From positions 6,820,001 to 6,884,000 of the forward strand of contig CP085826.1 of NCBI GenBank assembly GCA_020809705.1: 64,000 bases of DNA. The letters run 5' to 3'. A program made the position numbers and the translations under genes. Source of the stretch: Calonectria ilicicola (Eukaryota > Ascomycota > Sordariomycetes > Hypocreales > Nectriaceae). Shown here in pieces: positions 47,240 to 57,900 of the stretch. The notes under the pieces were generated by a model. The model ran no database searches. It was not told the origin of the DNA and saw only the letters and a program-made list of their open reading frames with translations. Numbering within the stretch: position 1 is the first letter of the stretch; each line of letters begins with the position of its first letter.

Positions 47240-48907
47240 ATGTCTGCCGCCATGGGTGACACCGGCTCGAACAACTCGGCCACAACCGTCGGACACACCT
47301 TTGTTACTCGTCCGACCATGGATACCATCACTGGCGACGATGATCAGCCTCAGCCCTCGCCCAAAGAGCAGCAACAAAAGGCTGACCCAAGACGCCTAGC
47401 CAGCCTCGATATCCCTCCTCTGGACAGTGTCCGCTCTCCTCCCTCCCCCAACGTCGAAATCGACCCGGCGCTGTTCCGGCGCACAAATTCGCTCGACATG
47501 GAAGACTACTTCACCGGCCCTCGAGACATTGGCAAGCACTCCAAGTGGCCACTGATTATGCAGATGCACGGTAGCATTATTCCCAAGCTCATTGTGCCCC
47601 TGCTCATGATTGGCGCCTGGTCTACTGCCATTACTGTTGTGTACATGAAGACGAAGAAGCTCGGTGTCAACTCTGTCCTGCTTACCATTCTGGGTTTCGT
47701 CGTCGGTTTGTCGCTTTCTTTCCGTTCCTCCACTGCTTATGAGCGTTACGCTGAGGGTCGCCGCTTCTGGGGTAACCTCACCATGGCTTCCCAGGTGCTC
47801 GGCCGTGTTTTCTGGATCCACGCCAAGGAGGTCGAGGGCAAGGACCCCCGTGAGACCACCCTCGAGAAGCTCACTGCCATGAACCTCATTGTCGCCTTCT
47901 CAATTGCGCTCAGGCACAAGCTGCGCTTCGAGCCCTACTCCAACTACCCCGATATCCAGTACTTGATCGGACACCTCAACACTTTTGCCAAAGATGCCCT
48001 TGAGGCCGCGCCCGATCTGCCCCTGTCTCGCCGCAAGAACTTCTTCAAGGCCACTGGAGAGTATCTCGGTGTCTCCTTTGCCGCCAGTAACCCTCGTAAG
48101 GCCCTGAAGAAGACCACCCAGCATCTCGGCAACCTTCCCCTCGAGATTCTCAACCACCTGTCCATTGTCCTTGACCAGATGATTGCCAACCAGCAGCTCC
48201 CCGTTCCCATGCAGCAGACCATTGCCTTCAACCACCTTACCATGCTGAACGATGCCATGGTTGGTTGTGAGCGTGTTCTCAACACCCCTCTTCCCATCGC
48301 CTACACCATCGCCATCAGCCAGATCACCTTCGTCTACGTCATCCTCCTCCCCTTCCAGCTTGTCGGTACCCTGGGATGGGTTGCTATCCCCGCCACCATC
48401 GCCGCTGCCTACATCATTTTCGGTCTTCTCTTCATTGGTCAGGAAATTGAGAACCCTTTCGGTCTCGACGTTAATGATCTGCCCCTCGAGATTTACTGCG
48501 ACCAGATTGCCAACGACCTGGATCTCATTGCCGCTCACGACAAGCGCGAGGCCGCTTCTTTCATCTTCAACAGGAAGAATATGCCTCTGTACCCCGTCAG
48601 CTCTGCTTCTGCCGGCGACTGGATGAAGCGCAGCGACGACAAGCTCCGCCAGGCTATCAAGGAGAAGCCCCACCAGATCTTCGAGTGGCGCAAGAAGGCA
48701 ATTGTCAAGCAGGAGGAAGAGGAAACCCTGCGCAAGCGTCACATCTCTGTCCGAAGGCCAAACGCCACCCCAGTTGCTCCTCAGCCTTCCAGACTGGCCA
48801 AGGTCGAGGAGAACAAGGACGACGATTCTCAGGACTACATCCCTCAACCCACCAAGAAGCAGCCAACAAACCAGCACCAGACAGTGCCTGGCGACCACAA
48901 CGTCTAA
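47240..48907 (+). CDS. Bestrophin-family (UPF0187) anion channel
   Basis: Single exon, 555 residues, from the ATG at 47240 in a good context; the frame is open upstream without another ATG. The family forms chloride or anion channels; Aspergillus has several Best-like proteins and some bacterial relatives are pentameric. The N-terminal 85 residues are hydrophilic and Gln/Pro-rich. The first helix pair is near 105-165 (LIVPLLMIGAWSTAITVVY and VNSVLLTILGFVVGLSLSF). RSSTAYERYAEGRRFWGNL is the diagnostic block. A second hydrophobic pair is near 360-410 (ITFVYVILLPFQLVGTLGW and IAAAYIIFGLLFIGQEIENPFG), the latter followed by NDLPLE. The C-terminal 110 residues are charged. Codon use is strongly biased to C/G-ending codons, suggesting good expression. 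Confidence 0.92.
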   Translation: MSAAMGDTGSNNSATTVGHTFVTRPTMDTITGDDDQPQPSPKEQQQKADPRRLASLDIPPLDSVRSPPSPNVEIDPALFRRTNSLDMEDYFTGPRDIGKHSKWPLIMQMHGSIIPKLIVPLLMIGAWSTAITVVYMKTKKLGVNSVLLTILGFVVGLSLSFRSSTAYERYAEGRRFWGNLTMASQVLGRVFWIHAKEVEGKDPRETTLEKLTAMNLIVAFSIALRHKLRFEPYSNYPDIQYLIGHLNTFAKDALEAAPDLPLSRRKNFFKATGEYLGVSFAASNPRKALKKTTQHLGNLPLEILNHLSIVLDQMIANQQLPVPMQQTIAFNHLTMLNDAMVGCERVLNTPLPIAYTIAISQITFVYVILLPFQLVGTLGWVAIPATIAAAYIIFGLLFIGQEIENPFGLDVNDLPLEIYCDQIANDLDLIAAHDKREAASFIFNRKNMPLYPVSSASAGDWMKRSDDKLRQAIKEKPHQIFEWRKKAIVKQEEEETLRKRHISVRRPNATPVAPQPSRLAKVEENKDDDSQDYIPQPTKKQPTNQHQTVPGDHNV

Positions 48908-49777
48908 ACGGGTGGCGCTTTATCTCTTATCGAATGCAAATGACTGAGCATATCTGATTTCGATGCATTTTGGACCAAACCCAAACAAAGGAGGCGTGTT
49001 TTACATCAATGGCGTATCAAAATTGGCAAATATTCCCACTCGGATTTTTACGTTTTATCATTTTTCTAATTGCAATGCAAATAAAGACGTGTCTAGTTGG
49101 AGAGGAACTAGTGAGGACACCGGTATATACCATCAGGATATCTGGTTTAGAGTAGCGTGCGTTTTTTCGTTTTTGGATCGGCCTTTTCTATACATGAAAT
49201 GAGAACAATCAAATCAAAAACTGTATCGTCACTCCTGTGTTTGTGGGTGTTGCCGGAGTCGCTGGGCCCATGTCTCTTAGTTTGCAGTAATCTCTTTCTA
49301 TTCTTGCCAGCATCTGTCCTGATTTGCCCAATACGAAGTAAGACGTGAAGAGCTCTCTCTCTACCTGCATGGACAATGATAACTTATATAAACTTATTGG
49401 AAATGGATAGTTCTCAATGTGGAATGGAATATATTGGCTGTGATTTTTCTATGAAGGAAACACTAGCCCGCTTGGGTAGTTGTGATATTTACATGTGAAA
49501 TAAAGCCCAGGTATTGCCCTAATATCGTGCAGCTTCTCCCTGCCAAAAATGACCAAGACATTGTATTTTTCTCCTTACTCACTGGAATTGTAGCTCCTTC
49601 TTAGTCTAAAAATTGGAGCTATCCAGGATGTTGTGTTACCTTGCTTTGCCTTTGTTACTTATGCTAGTTATTATATAACCAATGGGCTGTATCTACGTTC
49701 TGAAGTGCGATGATGACTCAGTTGCCTTTTCAATATTTAGCTAACTAAACCAGGTCCAGCCCAACGAGCAGATCTTT
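48908..49777. other. Convergent 3' flanks
   Basis: 870 bp between the stops of the bestrophin-family gene (+) and the MFS transporter (-). AT-rich; no gene seen. Confidence 0.6.
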
Positions 49778-51349
49778 CTATGAATCCTGATCATCACCAT
49801 CATCAGTGGATTTTGTGGCTGGCTTCTCCGGTAGGTACCGGCATCCGAAACCGAATGCTGCGGCCAAGGGGATAAGAATCACCCATGCCAAGTGACCGCC
49901 AAAAAGCTTGTGGCGCAACCCAATGGCATATATGGCTGTCGACGCTCCCGGGACGATAGATCTGATAGCGCTAGTAAGCGTCAGAGCCAATGCATTGAGT
50001 GTTCCAAGCGTCTCTGGGCTGGGTGAAACATCGTTGAGGGCCAGTTGCACGGCAATAAAGGACATGGCCACACCAGGCATGATAATCATGATGGCGGGTC
50101 CGAGGATCCAGAACCAGACCATGGCAGCGGGGCTCCCACTGCGCAGGATGAGATTGAGAACAATGTAGGATATGAAGCCGAAGGGATACACGTTGCCGCA
50201 CAACTTCAGAACTCCCTTGGTTCCTAGTTTATGCTGCAGGGCTGGGAATGCAATGAGCATCCAAGCGGCCTGGCTGGCGCCCTGGACCGCCATGAAGATG
50301 GAGATCTGGGCCGTCGTGAACCCGGCACCGCCGAGCTCGACAGGCTCGAATAGAACCACGGGAATGAGGGCGGTAAAGGCAAAGGCGAGGATCATGACGT
50401 GGCCAGTAGCCCAGAGCACCATGCCCACACCAGGTGCCTTGATAAGCTCCCATGTCGACACCGGCTTAGTGGCGATGGTAGCTACGGCCTCGATTGTCCC
50501 AGGGAGGACCTTCTTCTGCTTCTTGAGCGTCTCCTTGAGGAACAGCATACCAAGCAGCAAGCCAATTATGTTGACGCTACCAGTGACGATGTTTGGCAGC
50601 GCATAAGGGTAGTCTTGAAAGAACTTGAAGCTTCCAAAGAGACCTGGATACTGCTCGGCGGGCTCGGCAAGAACTCCACCAAGCAAGGGACCGATGAAGA
50701 TACCCAGGTTACCGGCAAAAGCGAACCAGCCAAAGGCCAAGGCCTGCGTCTCAGGGGTGCTGATCTCGGCAATAACAGTGCGGATGATGAGGCCGCTACC
50801 GGAGAAGACACCAGCGACGCAGCGGAACAGGATCATTTGCCACAGGTTGGTCGAGAAGCCGAACAAGATAGTCCCTAGCGTTGAGCCTGCCAAACTGAAC
50901 AGTAACACGGGGCGGCGTCCAATTGTGTCGGCCAGGCGGCCCCATCCAACTAGGACGAACATTTGCGTGGCCGAGAAGAGCGACTCGATGAGACCCGAGT
51001 AGAAACCAATGTCCTCGTCAGGCAGCCGGCCATTGCGCTTGACCATCTGCGCAATGAATGGGAAGATGCAGAAGAAGGCCATGGGCTCTGTCATGCGAAG
51101 GAAGCACAGCAGCATGAGCTGCTTCTTGTCCAGGGCCTTGGCCGCTCCCGCTCCATCACCAGCTCCTCCACCGGACGCTGTCGACCCGGGCGACAGCGAC
51201 CTCGACGTAGTATTGCTGCCGTAGCCATTGCGCTCGACCAGCGTCGACGCCTCGGTGTCGACTTCGGTGTCGGCGAGCAGAGGAGTGGCCTCGGACGCGT
51301 CGCGGTTGGTGGCTTCGGCCGTTGTGCGGGGACTTTGCGCGGCCGGCAT
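49778..51349 (-). CDS. MFS transporter (drug:H+ antiporter-like, ZIFL/tetracycline-resistance type)
   Basis: Single exon, 523 residues, start at 51349. After a hydrophilic N-terminal 75 residues (with a dileucine ATPLLADTE often seen in vacuolar-sorted fungal transporters) come about twelve helices. The classic loop 2-3 motif is present as GWGRLADTIGRRPVLLFSL. RCVAGVFSGSGLIIRTVIAEI and AFGWFAFAGNLGIFIGPLLGG fit the TCR/Tet subfamily, close to plant ZIF1-like and fungal proteins of unknown substrate. The C terminus is acidic (STDDGDDQDS). Location may be vacuole or plasma membrane; substrate unknown. Reads away from the GH1 gene. Confidence 0.88.
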   Translation of the reverse strand: MPAAQSPRTTAEATNRDASEATPLLADTEVDTEASTLVERNGYGSNTTSRSLSPGSTASGGGAGDGAGAAKALDKKQLMLLCFLRMTEPMAFFCIFPFIAQMVKRNGRLPDEDIGFYSGLIESLFSATQMFVLVGWGRLADTIGRRPVLLFSLAGSTLGTILFGFSTNLWQMILFRCVAGVFSGSGLIIRTVIAEISTPETQALAFGWFAFAGNLGIFIGPLLGGVLAEPAEQYPGLFGSFKFFQDYPYALPNIVTGSVNIIGLLLGMLFLKETLKKQKKVLPGTIEAVATIATKPVSTWELIKAPGVGMVLWATGHVMILAFAFTALIPVVLFEPVELGGAGFTTAQISIFMAVQGASQAAWMLIAFPALQHKLGTKGVLKLCGNVYPFGFISYIVLNLILRSGSPAAMVWFWILGPAIMIIMPGVAMSFIAVQLALNDVSPSPETLGTLNALALTLTSAIRSIVPGASTAIYAIGLRHKLFGGHLAWVILIPLAAAFGFGCRYLPEKPATKSTDDGDDQDS

Positions 51350-52322
51350 TGTGGATTGAGGGCAGCTCTGGGGAGCTTTCTATAGCGGCCGTAGGTCTCG
51401 GGGCTTGCTTCAGAAGGGACCGTGGCGCCGGCGTGCGACGCGGCGAGCTGACTGTGATTTTTTGTTCTTTTTTCTTTTTTTCCCCTCCTGTGCGATGGGA
51501 GGTTGGCGAGTGTGTGTCAATGGCAAGTGTCGCACTGCGCAAGCTGAAGGAACGACGAGGACTTGGATCGGGGCAATGCACGGATTTCGGTCAAGGGCGC
51601 GCTCGCAACTCCAAGCGGTGGCACCACCCCCCCCCTTGAAGAGCTAAACTGTAATTGTCAAGTCAATGTGCAAAGGAACAAAGGGATCTTACCTCTCCTG
51701 TGTTAGGGAGGGGAAGGGGAAGAAGGAGGGGGAGGGCGGCTCTGGTTTTGTGCCAAAAAAAAAAAAAAAAAAAAAATGACACCAAATGATGGGTTGGTTG
51801 AAAGACTTCAAGCACAGCCTCACAAAGTTCAACTAACCCAGCCCTTTTGTCCCAGCGAAGCATACGCGTGTAGCTTTCTGTAGAAAAGGAACTTAAGTTG
51901 GTCTCGCCCTCTTTTCCAAAACATGAAGAACTCGGTTGCGCAATCGATAAGAGTTGCCATGATACGCGATGGAGGGGTTGTTGCCTAGAAGGGTAACAGC
52001 CGAGAGAATAGGCTGGACCTTCCCCTCTGGGCGATCGCGTTCAATTGAGATGCCATCGCTGAATATGTAAATGATGAATTCGGTCGGGGATTGATAAGGA
52101 ATTTTGTTGAATTATCTTTGTCATCAATGAATTCCGTACACCAATGATCTTCTGTAGATAGTCAGTTCCTTCGCCCAAACGAGAATGCTCAATGCAACCC
52201 ACCTCTGTCATCACAAGCCACTGTACCAATACTGGGTGCAACAACAGATCAAATCAATTCAGCTCTTGTCTATTCTAGTCTCGTTGATCCCAGCTACAGC
52301 GCCCAGCCCATTTACAAAACAG
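51350..52322. other. Intergenic with poly-A tract
   Basis: Promoter of the MFS transporter on the left and 3' flank of the GH1 gene on the right. A 22-base A run lies at 51755-51776. No gene recognised. Confidence 0.5.
51755..51776 (+). repeat. Poly-A tract (22 bases)
   Basis: Homopolymer run of 22 A, flanked by GA-rich sequence; prone to length change. Confidence 0.9.
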
Positions 52323-53801
52323 CTACGAATCCTTGATCAAATGCCGGAAGTAGTCTCTCACAAAGTACGCCGACCTCTTAGCCCATCGTGGCCTCTGTGG
52401 GTCTTTGAAATCTACCCATGTCACCCCGAACCGATCGTCAAAGCCAGCTGCCCACTCCCAGTTGTCTGTAAATGTCCAGCCAAAGTAGCTCTTGATGATG
52501 GCCCCTTCTTGCGAGGCCGTTGCAATTTCTGTGAGGTACTGTCTATAAAAGTCAATCCGGAATGGATCTTCAAGGATATCATCTGGGCCCTTGGGTTGCC
52601 AGTCATTTTCACCTTGGGCAGTAGTTCCATTCTCTGTGATGAAAATGGGAGTCTTGTATCGATTCCAGACCCAGCGTAACGTCTTACCCCAACCCCAAGG
52701 CGTAGTCCGTAGCCAGTACGTGTCGCTCTTGGGTCCTCGGCTTACGCCCTTGGAGTTTTCATCCAACTTGTCAATGTTCCCGAGATGGTCCGTCAACTCT
52801 GGGGGAGTATCTTTGTGTCGGACATAAAAGGCAGAATACGAGTTCATGCCATATCGCTCAGAGCTGCCGAGGACAAGTTTGCTTTCCTCGGGCGTGAACC
52901 GAGGCAGACGGTCACCAAGCTGGGCTCGCATCGACGCTGGGTAGTCGCCAGTGAGGTATAGCGGATCGCCAAACCAGCCAATCTCAAATTCACGAGCTCG
53001 TTGAGCGGCTTCGACGTCCTTGGGATCATCCTCGTCCCACGGCTCAGACCAGTTGCCGTGGAGCGTAATCATAATGTTTCCCTTTTGCGTCGGCTTGAAG
53101 TCTTTCTTGTACACGTCACAAGCATATGCGTGGGCAATCAGCTCCGTGTGCCCAACAGTGAAGGGCTCCGTGCTTGAATCTCCCACATCGTTTCGTTCAC
53201 GAAAACTCGATCGGGCTGGGGCATGGACTCCAGCAGCGTAGCCAGCAAGGCTAAACACTCCTGGCTCGTTGAAGGTGATCCAGTTCTTGACGCGATCACC
53301 GAATCGTTCGAAGCAAACGCGGGCATAGCGGACGAAATCCGGGACAAGCTTGTCCTTGTCGAGGAAGCTTTTGTAGCGATCCTCGAGAGCCTGGGGGGTA
53401 TCCCAGTGGAATAGGGTAACGAAAGGGGTAATGTCGTTGGCAATCAACTCGTCAATGAGTCGATTATAGTAGTCGATTCCCGCTTCGTTGACGGGGTCAT
53501 CTTTGCCTCCCAAGGGGATGATGCGGCTCCAAGACAGCGAGAAACGGTAGGCAGTAACACCGTAGTCTTTCATTCGTGCTACGTCTGCCTTGTAGAGGTC
53601 ATAGGACTTGACGGCGTCATCTCCGCTGCTGCCGTCGGCGACCTTTCCGGGCGTGTGAGCGAAAGTGTCCCAAATAGACACTCCCTTGCCATCGCGATCC
53701 CATGCCCCTTCAATTTGAGGTGCTGCTGTTGCGTATCCGAACTGAAAGTCGGGAGGAAGCGCTCCCTTCAGCTTGGAGTCAAACTCCCAGGTAGAGGCCA
53801 T
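52323..53801 (-). CDS. Glycoside hydrolase family 1 beta-glucosidase
   Basis: Single exon, 492 residues, start at 53801. Hydrolyses beta-glucosides such as cellobiose. The acid/base glutamate is E179 in TFNEP and the nucleophile is E390 in FITENG, both intact. The N-terminal signature DFQFGYATAAPQIEGAW and the FHWDTPQAL and WTFTDNWEWAAGF blocks are typical. There is no signal peptide, so it should be the intracellular type that cleaves imported cellodextrins or plant glucosides and may also transglycosylate to make cellulase inducers. Full length and no missing domain. Confidence 0.96.
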   Translation of the reverse strand: MASTWEFDSKLKGALPPDFQFGYATAAPQIEGAWDRDGKGVSIWDTFAHTPGKVADGSSGDDAVKSYDLYKADVARMKDYGVTAYRFSLSWSRIIPLGGKDDPVNEAGIDYYNRLIDELIANDITPFVTLFHWDTPQALEDRYKSFLDKDKLVPDFVRYARVCFERFGDRVKNWITFNEPGVFSLAGYAAGVHAPARSSFRERNDVGDSSTEPFTVGHTELIAHAYACDVYKKDFKPTQKGNIMITLHGNWSEPWDEDDPKDVEAAQRAREFEIGWFGDPLYLTGDYPASMRAQLGDRLPRFTPEESKLVLGSSERYGMNSYSAFYVRHKDTPPELTDHLGNIDKLDENSKGVSRGPKSDTYWLRTTPWGWGKTLRWVWNRYKTPIFITENGTTAQGENDWQPKGPDDILEDPFRIDFYRQYLTEIATASQEGAIIKSYFGWTFTDNWEWAAGFDDRFGVTWVDFKDPQRPRWAKRSAYFVRDYFRHLIKDS

Positions 53802-56642
53802 GTTTCAGGGAGTCTTGGCTGCGACTGCTCAAGAAAATGAGACTTGAAAAATTCAGGCATCATCTCCCCGGTCGAGCAGACGGATTCTTCTTCAAATCAA
53901 TGAATGTCGCCATGATTGCGGTCATGTCATGCTAATCCCCACAGAGCCCCGCGTTCGTGATGCGGGGTCTGGATAACTAGATGGGTTGATTCGTGGAATT
54001 TGTGAGAAAGCTGGCGGATCACAGGGCCGACGAAGCGACGGGACGATGGCATATGGAATTTTGGTTTTTGTGCAACGAAAATACTAAACAAAATGGAGAG
54101 TGCATAGAGGGTGGAAGAAGGAGGAGAGAGAGAGGGTCCGCCGGGGCCTGGTTGAGGTGGGACTAAGCTGGGTACCCTATTTGGAAGCCACCAGCCTTTG
54201 GCAGATTCACCATGCAACCTCGATTGCCTCGATCGCAAGACCTTGGACAGGTAACTCAAGATCGAGGCTCAATCTGCAGGGCTTGAAACGCAACCGGCCC
54301 TGATTAATATTCAGCTGCAACGAGCCAAGCCTCCTATGCACATTGTTTACTCGAGGAAAGCCGTTCGTGTGCCTTATAGGACATGGGCGCCTGCTTAATG
54401 ACGTGGGAGGCAGCTCAGGTCGAAAGAGGACGACGCTCACGCCCCTCCACTCCGCCAGCCACGGGTCAGGAGAGCAAGGCAGAGACAGAGCAAAATCAAA
54501 CAAGGGCTGGGTTCCACTGGCGCTTTCCGCAGGTGTATCTTCTTTCAACGAAACATGCATATGTCGAGCGGCTGCATATGGGCTGTTGTGTGATTCGTCA
54601 TTAGTGCAGCTTGCGACCAGTCACAAGCTACATAGTACTTGTATACATAGTGCTTGTACTTGCGCTGTGTGACTTTATAGCGGGGGTGACGGACAGGTTT
54701 TGGGAATGTCTGCGGGGCAAGTCGGCGCATTTACCTGCACGGCAGGACGAGAGACAGTCGCAGCCTCCCCCCTCCTCATTTCTCTTTGCACCTTTCACAT
54801 GTACATCTCCGACTCTCATATACGCCTTCTCCGCGCACGGACAGCTTGAATCCCAGCCTCACCGGAAAGCACACTGAACCTTGCAAGCTGGTGCCTTGGC
54901 TCGCAACGCAGCGCCCCCCGGGTGGTGCAGACGCTCGAGACACGGCTGGGCAAAAGAAAGCCGGGGCCCCGTCCGTCTGCTCCACCCCGTCCGTTCCACC
55001 CTATCCGCTCATTGCCGGCCCCACCCCCTCCCAGAGGCTCAACCAGCATGACACAAGCCAGTCCAAGGCAACGCTCTCGCACGACTCGGGCCATACGCCT
55101 CGCACGATCGAGGCATCAGCGCCTGTCCGGCACCTGGGGTCAGCCCAATCACGGCGCCACGCTCTCTCACTGATCGTGGGGAACGTTCGAGAGCGCTCCC
55201 GCAGAACGGGGTGAGCTTGCCACGTTTAAGGAATAGAGCCGCGCGCGCGAGGGCGGCACTTGACACCTGCAGGTCCAGCGCGCGGCACTTGGTGTAGGCA
55301 GCAACCGGCGGCCTGTGTGGTAGGCAGGCTTGCCGGTTCCCGGTCTAAGTTAACCCCCTACCTCGCCAGCTCTTTTCTTGTCAATATCGCCGTGGACGGC
55401 CGTGGTGTGCGTGCTTGTGCGTGTATAGTACGTTGGCCCGCGCTGGCCGGGCTTGATAATGCACCTGGACGTAAAGGGGGAGAAGACGGCAATTAGGGAT
55501 GTGTGCACTTTTAAAACATGGATGCCTTTATCAAGGTCTGGAGCATGCTAAAATCCGCCACTGGGAACAGAGCTGGATCCGAGGCCTCGCGTCGGTGGGC
55601 TGGCTGGCCACTCATTGCGGCCGCGCGGCATCGGGTGTAACCTCGTAGTCGCACATTAATGCGCAGTGACCATGATGCAGTTGCGACGATCTCTCCCTGT
55701 TCCAATTCAGCACAAACTAGCGCTCAGCGTTCGGACGAATAGCTTCCTGCTGTAGACGAGCAGGCGCTCAGCTCTGCTCCCAGCAGCCATGGGAATGCTG
55801 CAGGTGATTGGCCTGGTTTAGCTTTGGACTCACTTGGCCATCTTACACACCGACATCAACATGCATATGGAGGGGCCCCATCCATAAGCCGCGATCCTGC
55901 ACCTCTTGGAACCAGCTTTCAACTGGTAGATATTCTGGGCCCGCGTAACCCCCACACTTTGCCTCTTCGCCCAGAGCGGGATTTGGATTCCTATGACCAG
56001 CAGGGATCCAGCTCGTTCGAGTGGTGCCCACATTATGAAGTACCTGTTGCGCAAACAGCCGCCGCCTGTCTCGCACCTCGTAAGCCAGCCCAGCAGCCTC
56101 AACTTGGGCCAAAATCTGCCCCCAGTATGCTGTACATTCCCGGTAAAGTTCCAGCGCGGCAAAAACTAGCAATTTACGCCGTCGCGCATAGTCGTAGGCG
56201 CTGTAGGCGATAGAAAGACGTACAACGTGGCCTGGTTATTCCCGGCCACTACCTGGTCAAGCTCTGCTGGAGGCCGACTACACCTCCTCTTTTAATGTAT
56301 CATCAAGGTCCATAACATCCCTTTTGAGCAGGAAAAACGGAACAAAAAGAAGCAAAACGAATCAAAAGATCCCTCTCACTCGCTTCCGTCATTTGATTCA
56401 TCCGCGCACCCTCAGCTCACCCGTGGCGGCCTTGACCAGGCCGCCTCTTGCTGCAGAGGCTTGCAACCATCTGATACTAACAGGAAGTTTTCCATGCACC
56501 CTCATCCCATGGGAGACACCTGTAGGGCGTGGGAATCGGTAACCAATTGAGGTGTCCCGATGTGCCCTAGATGCTGCGAGGAGGAGTATACGCATCCAAA
56601 CTTGGCTCTGCTGCTTGGGTGTGTATACAAGCGAGGGGGGCA

Positions 56643-56669
56643 GGTGAGGGAGGTGAGGGAGGTGAGGGA
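56643..56669 (+). repeat. 9-bp tandem repeat, three units
   Basis: GGTGAGGGA repeated three times exactly, about 40 bp upstream of the TATA box of the velvet-like gene. Could be a regulator-binding array or simple slippage. Confidence 0.85.
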
Positions 56670-56709
56670 TAGCAAGCCCATGTTTGGGCCGATGGTAGAG
56701 GAAAATAAG

Positions 56710-56716
56710 TATAAAT
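56710..56716 (+). promoter_or_regulatory. TATA box
   Basis: TATAAAT 112 bp upstream of the ATG at 56828, followed by a CA-rich leader typical of well-expressed fungal genes. Confidence 0.5.
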
Positions 56717-56827
56717 TGAAGCATTTCCTCGCTGCTGGATTCATGAGAAACTCTACATTCCAAACAACATCTTCCTTCACTACAAACAAACCAACTCAAC
56801 TTCCTAAACATTCTCTTCTGCGCAAAC

Positions 56828-57193
56828 ATGGCTTCCCTCTGGATTGAGCAGCAGCCCCCCAGCCTATTTGAGGTTGGAAAACCTCTGTCTCCTCCCATGG
56901 TAGTTCGCTTCGCGCCCCCAGACGCCCGGGGCAATTGGGCCGGCTACGCATCCGTAGTCGGCGCCGACACCAACGCAGTCATTGAGACTGGAGTTGGAAA
57001 CAATCGCGTCATCAACGCCGCCAACCCCCTCGATAGCAGTGGCGCCTTGGTTTTTGATTTCCAAGACCTGGCCATTGACAACATTGGAGATTATAAAATC
57101 AAAGTCTCCGTCTTCGCCACCGAGGCTAACCACGATATGGTGAGCATCGGGGAGGAAGTCACCTCTAGCAAGATCAAGATTAGGGCCAAATAA
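56828..57193 (+). CDS. Small velvet-domain-like protein
   Basis: Single exon, 121 residues. Velvet proteins (VeA, VelB, VosA, VelC) bind DNA and link development with secondary metabolism. The order of short blocks matches the velvet fold: IEQQPP near the start, LSPPMVVRF (compare DPPPIVQL), a strand AGYASVVGAD, a central GNNRVINAANPLDSSG, then LVFDFQDLAIDNIGDYKIKVSVFAT (compare F-DLSV---G-YRL-FSLFE). It is much shorter than VeA or VosA: only one compact domain with none of the usual loops, nuclear signal or C-terminal extension. There is no intron or signal peptide. The promoter looks strong (TATA, CA-rich leader). Assignment rests on pattern, not alignment; an immunoglobulin-like fold protein of other origin is the alternative. 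Confidence 0.6.
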   Translation: MASLWIEQQPPSLFEVGKPLSPPMVVRFAPPDARGNWAGYASVVGADTNAVIETGVGNNRVINAANPLDSSGALVFDFQDLAIDNIGDYKIKVSVFATEANHDMVSIGEEVTSSKIKIRAK

Positions 57194-57900
57194 GTACCCT
57201 TTTTTTTAACTACAATGTGAGGGCCCTTGCAGTTAGAATGTTTGATCGCTACTAACAATGCATTCAGGACCTTGCTCAAATGAGCCGGCTCTAGCGATCT
57301 CGGAAAACCTTGGCCGCTGGACAGGCACGCAATTCTTTTGGGCAGCTGTTGGTCCAACCAGGGAAGGGTAAACCTAGAAACTGAGGGGTTTCCTAATGCC
57401 ATTTTGCTCTAAGGGGATGCAGCTGTGCCGTTAATTGGTGCTGGCAAGAAAATGTTGGTTTGAGGCTAGGCTTAAAGGGACAAGGCCATGTACTACGGTA
57501 GACAAGTTTGGAATCCGATGCTAGTTAGGAATTTGTCGACCTGAGAACCCACCGGTATTCCCATAAGTTTCCAAGGCTTTCCTGTTGGTTCAAGTGTTGA
57601 CGTGAAGCTGCATAGAAAAGTAGGGCTGTGTGAAATTCATACATGCCACCATCACAACACTTGCATATTGATGTCTCATATGCTTATAAAGAGGCGTCTG
57701 CTAGTGACTGCGAAAGCCAACCGTTGAATAGCATGCTGTTGTGTTTGGTGGAGCTGTGGGTGTTGGAGGGTGTAAAATGGCAGGGATTAAATGTTTTCTG
57801 GTATAAGGATATTTTTGGGCTATTTGCATCAACTACATGTACTGGTACCAGTGGGGTCAGACCTCCAGTTAGATATATAGAATTTTTATTAATTAAGGCC
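57194..57900. other. Intergenic, edge of the AT-rich block
   Basis: Normal composition up to about 57.86 kb, then rapid change. The open frame at 57643-57972 crosses the edge, has no domain and was not called. Confidence 0.5.

Larger units (their letters stand above)
53802..56827. other. Intergenic, no recognisable gene
   Basis: 3 kb between the GH1 promoter and the velvet-like gene. GC-rich at 54880-55330, then mixed. Frames overlap on both strands without any family match. A three-unit 9-bp repeat is at 56643-56669 and a TATA box at 56710. Confidence 0.5.

Noticed and set aside
47900..48898. 332-residue open frame antisense to the bestrophin-family gene
   Set aside because: Same codon-bias effect; no domain, while the plus strand encodes a recognisable channel.
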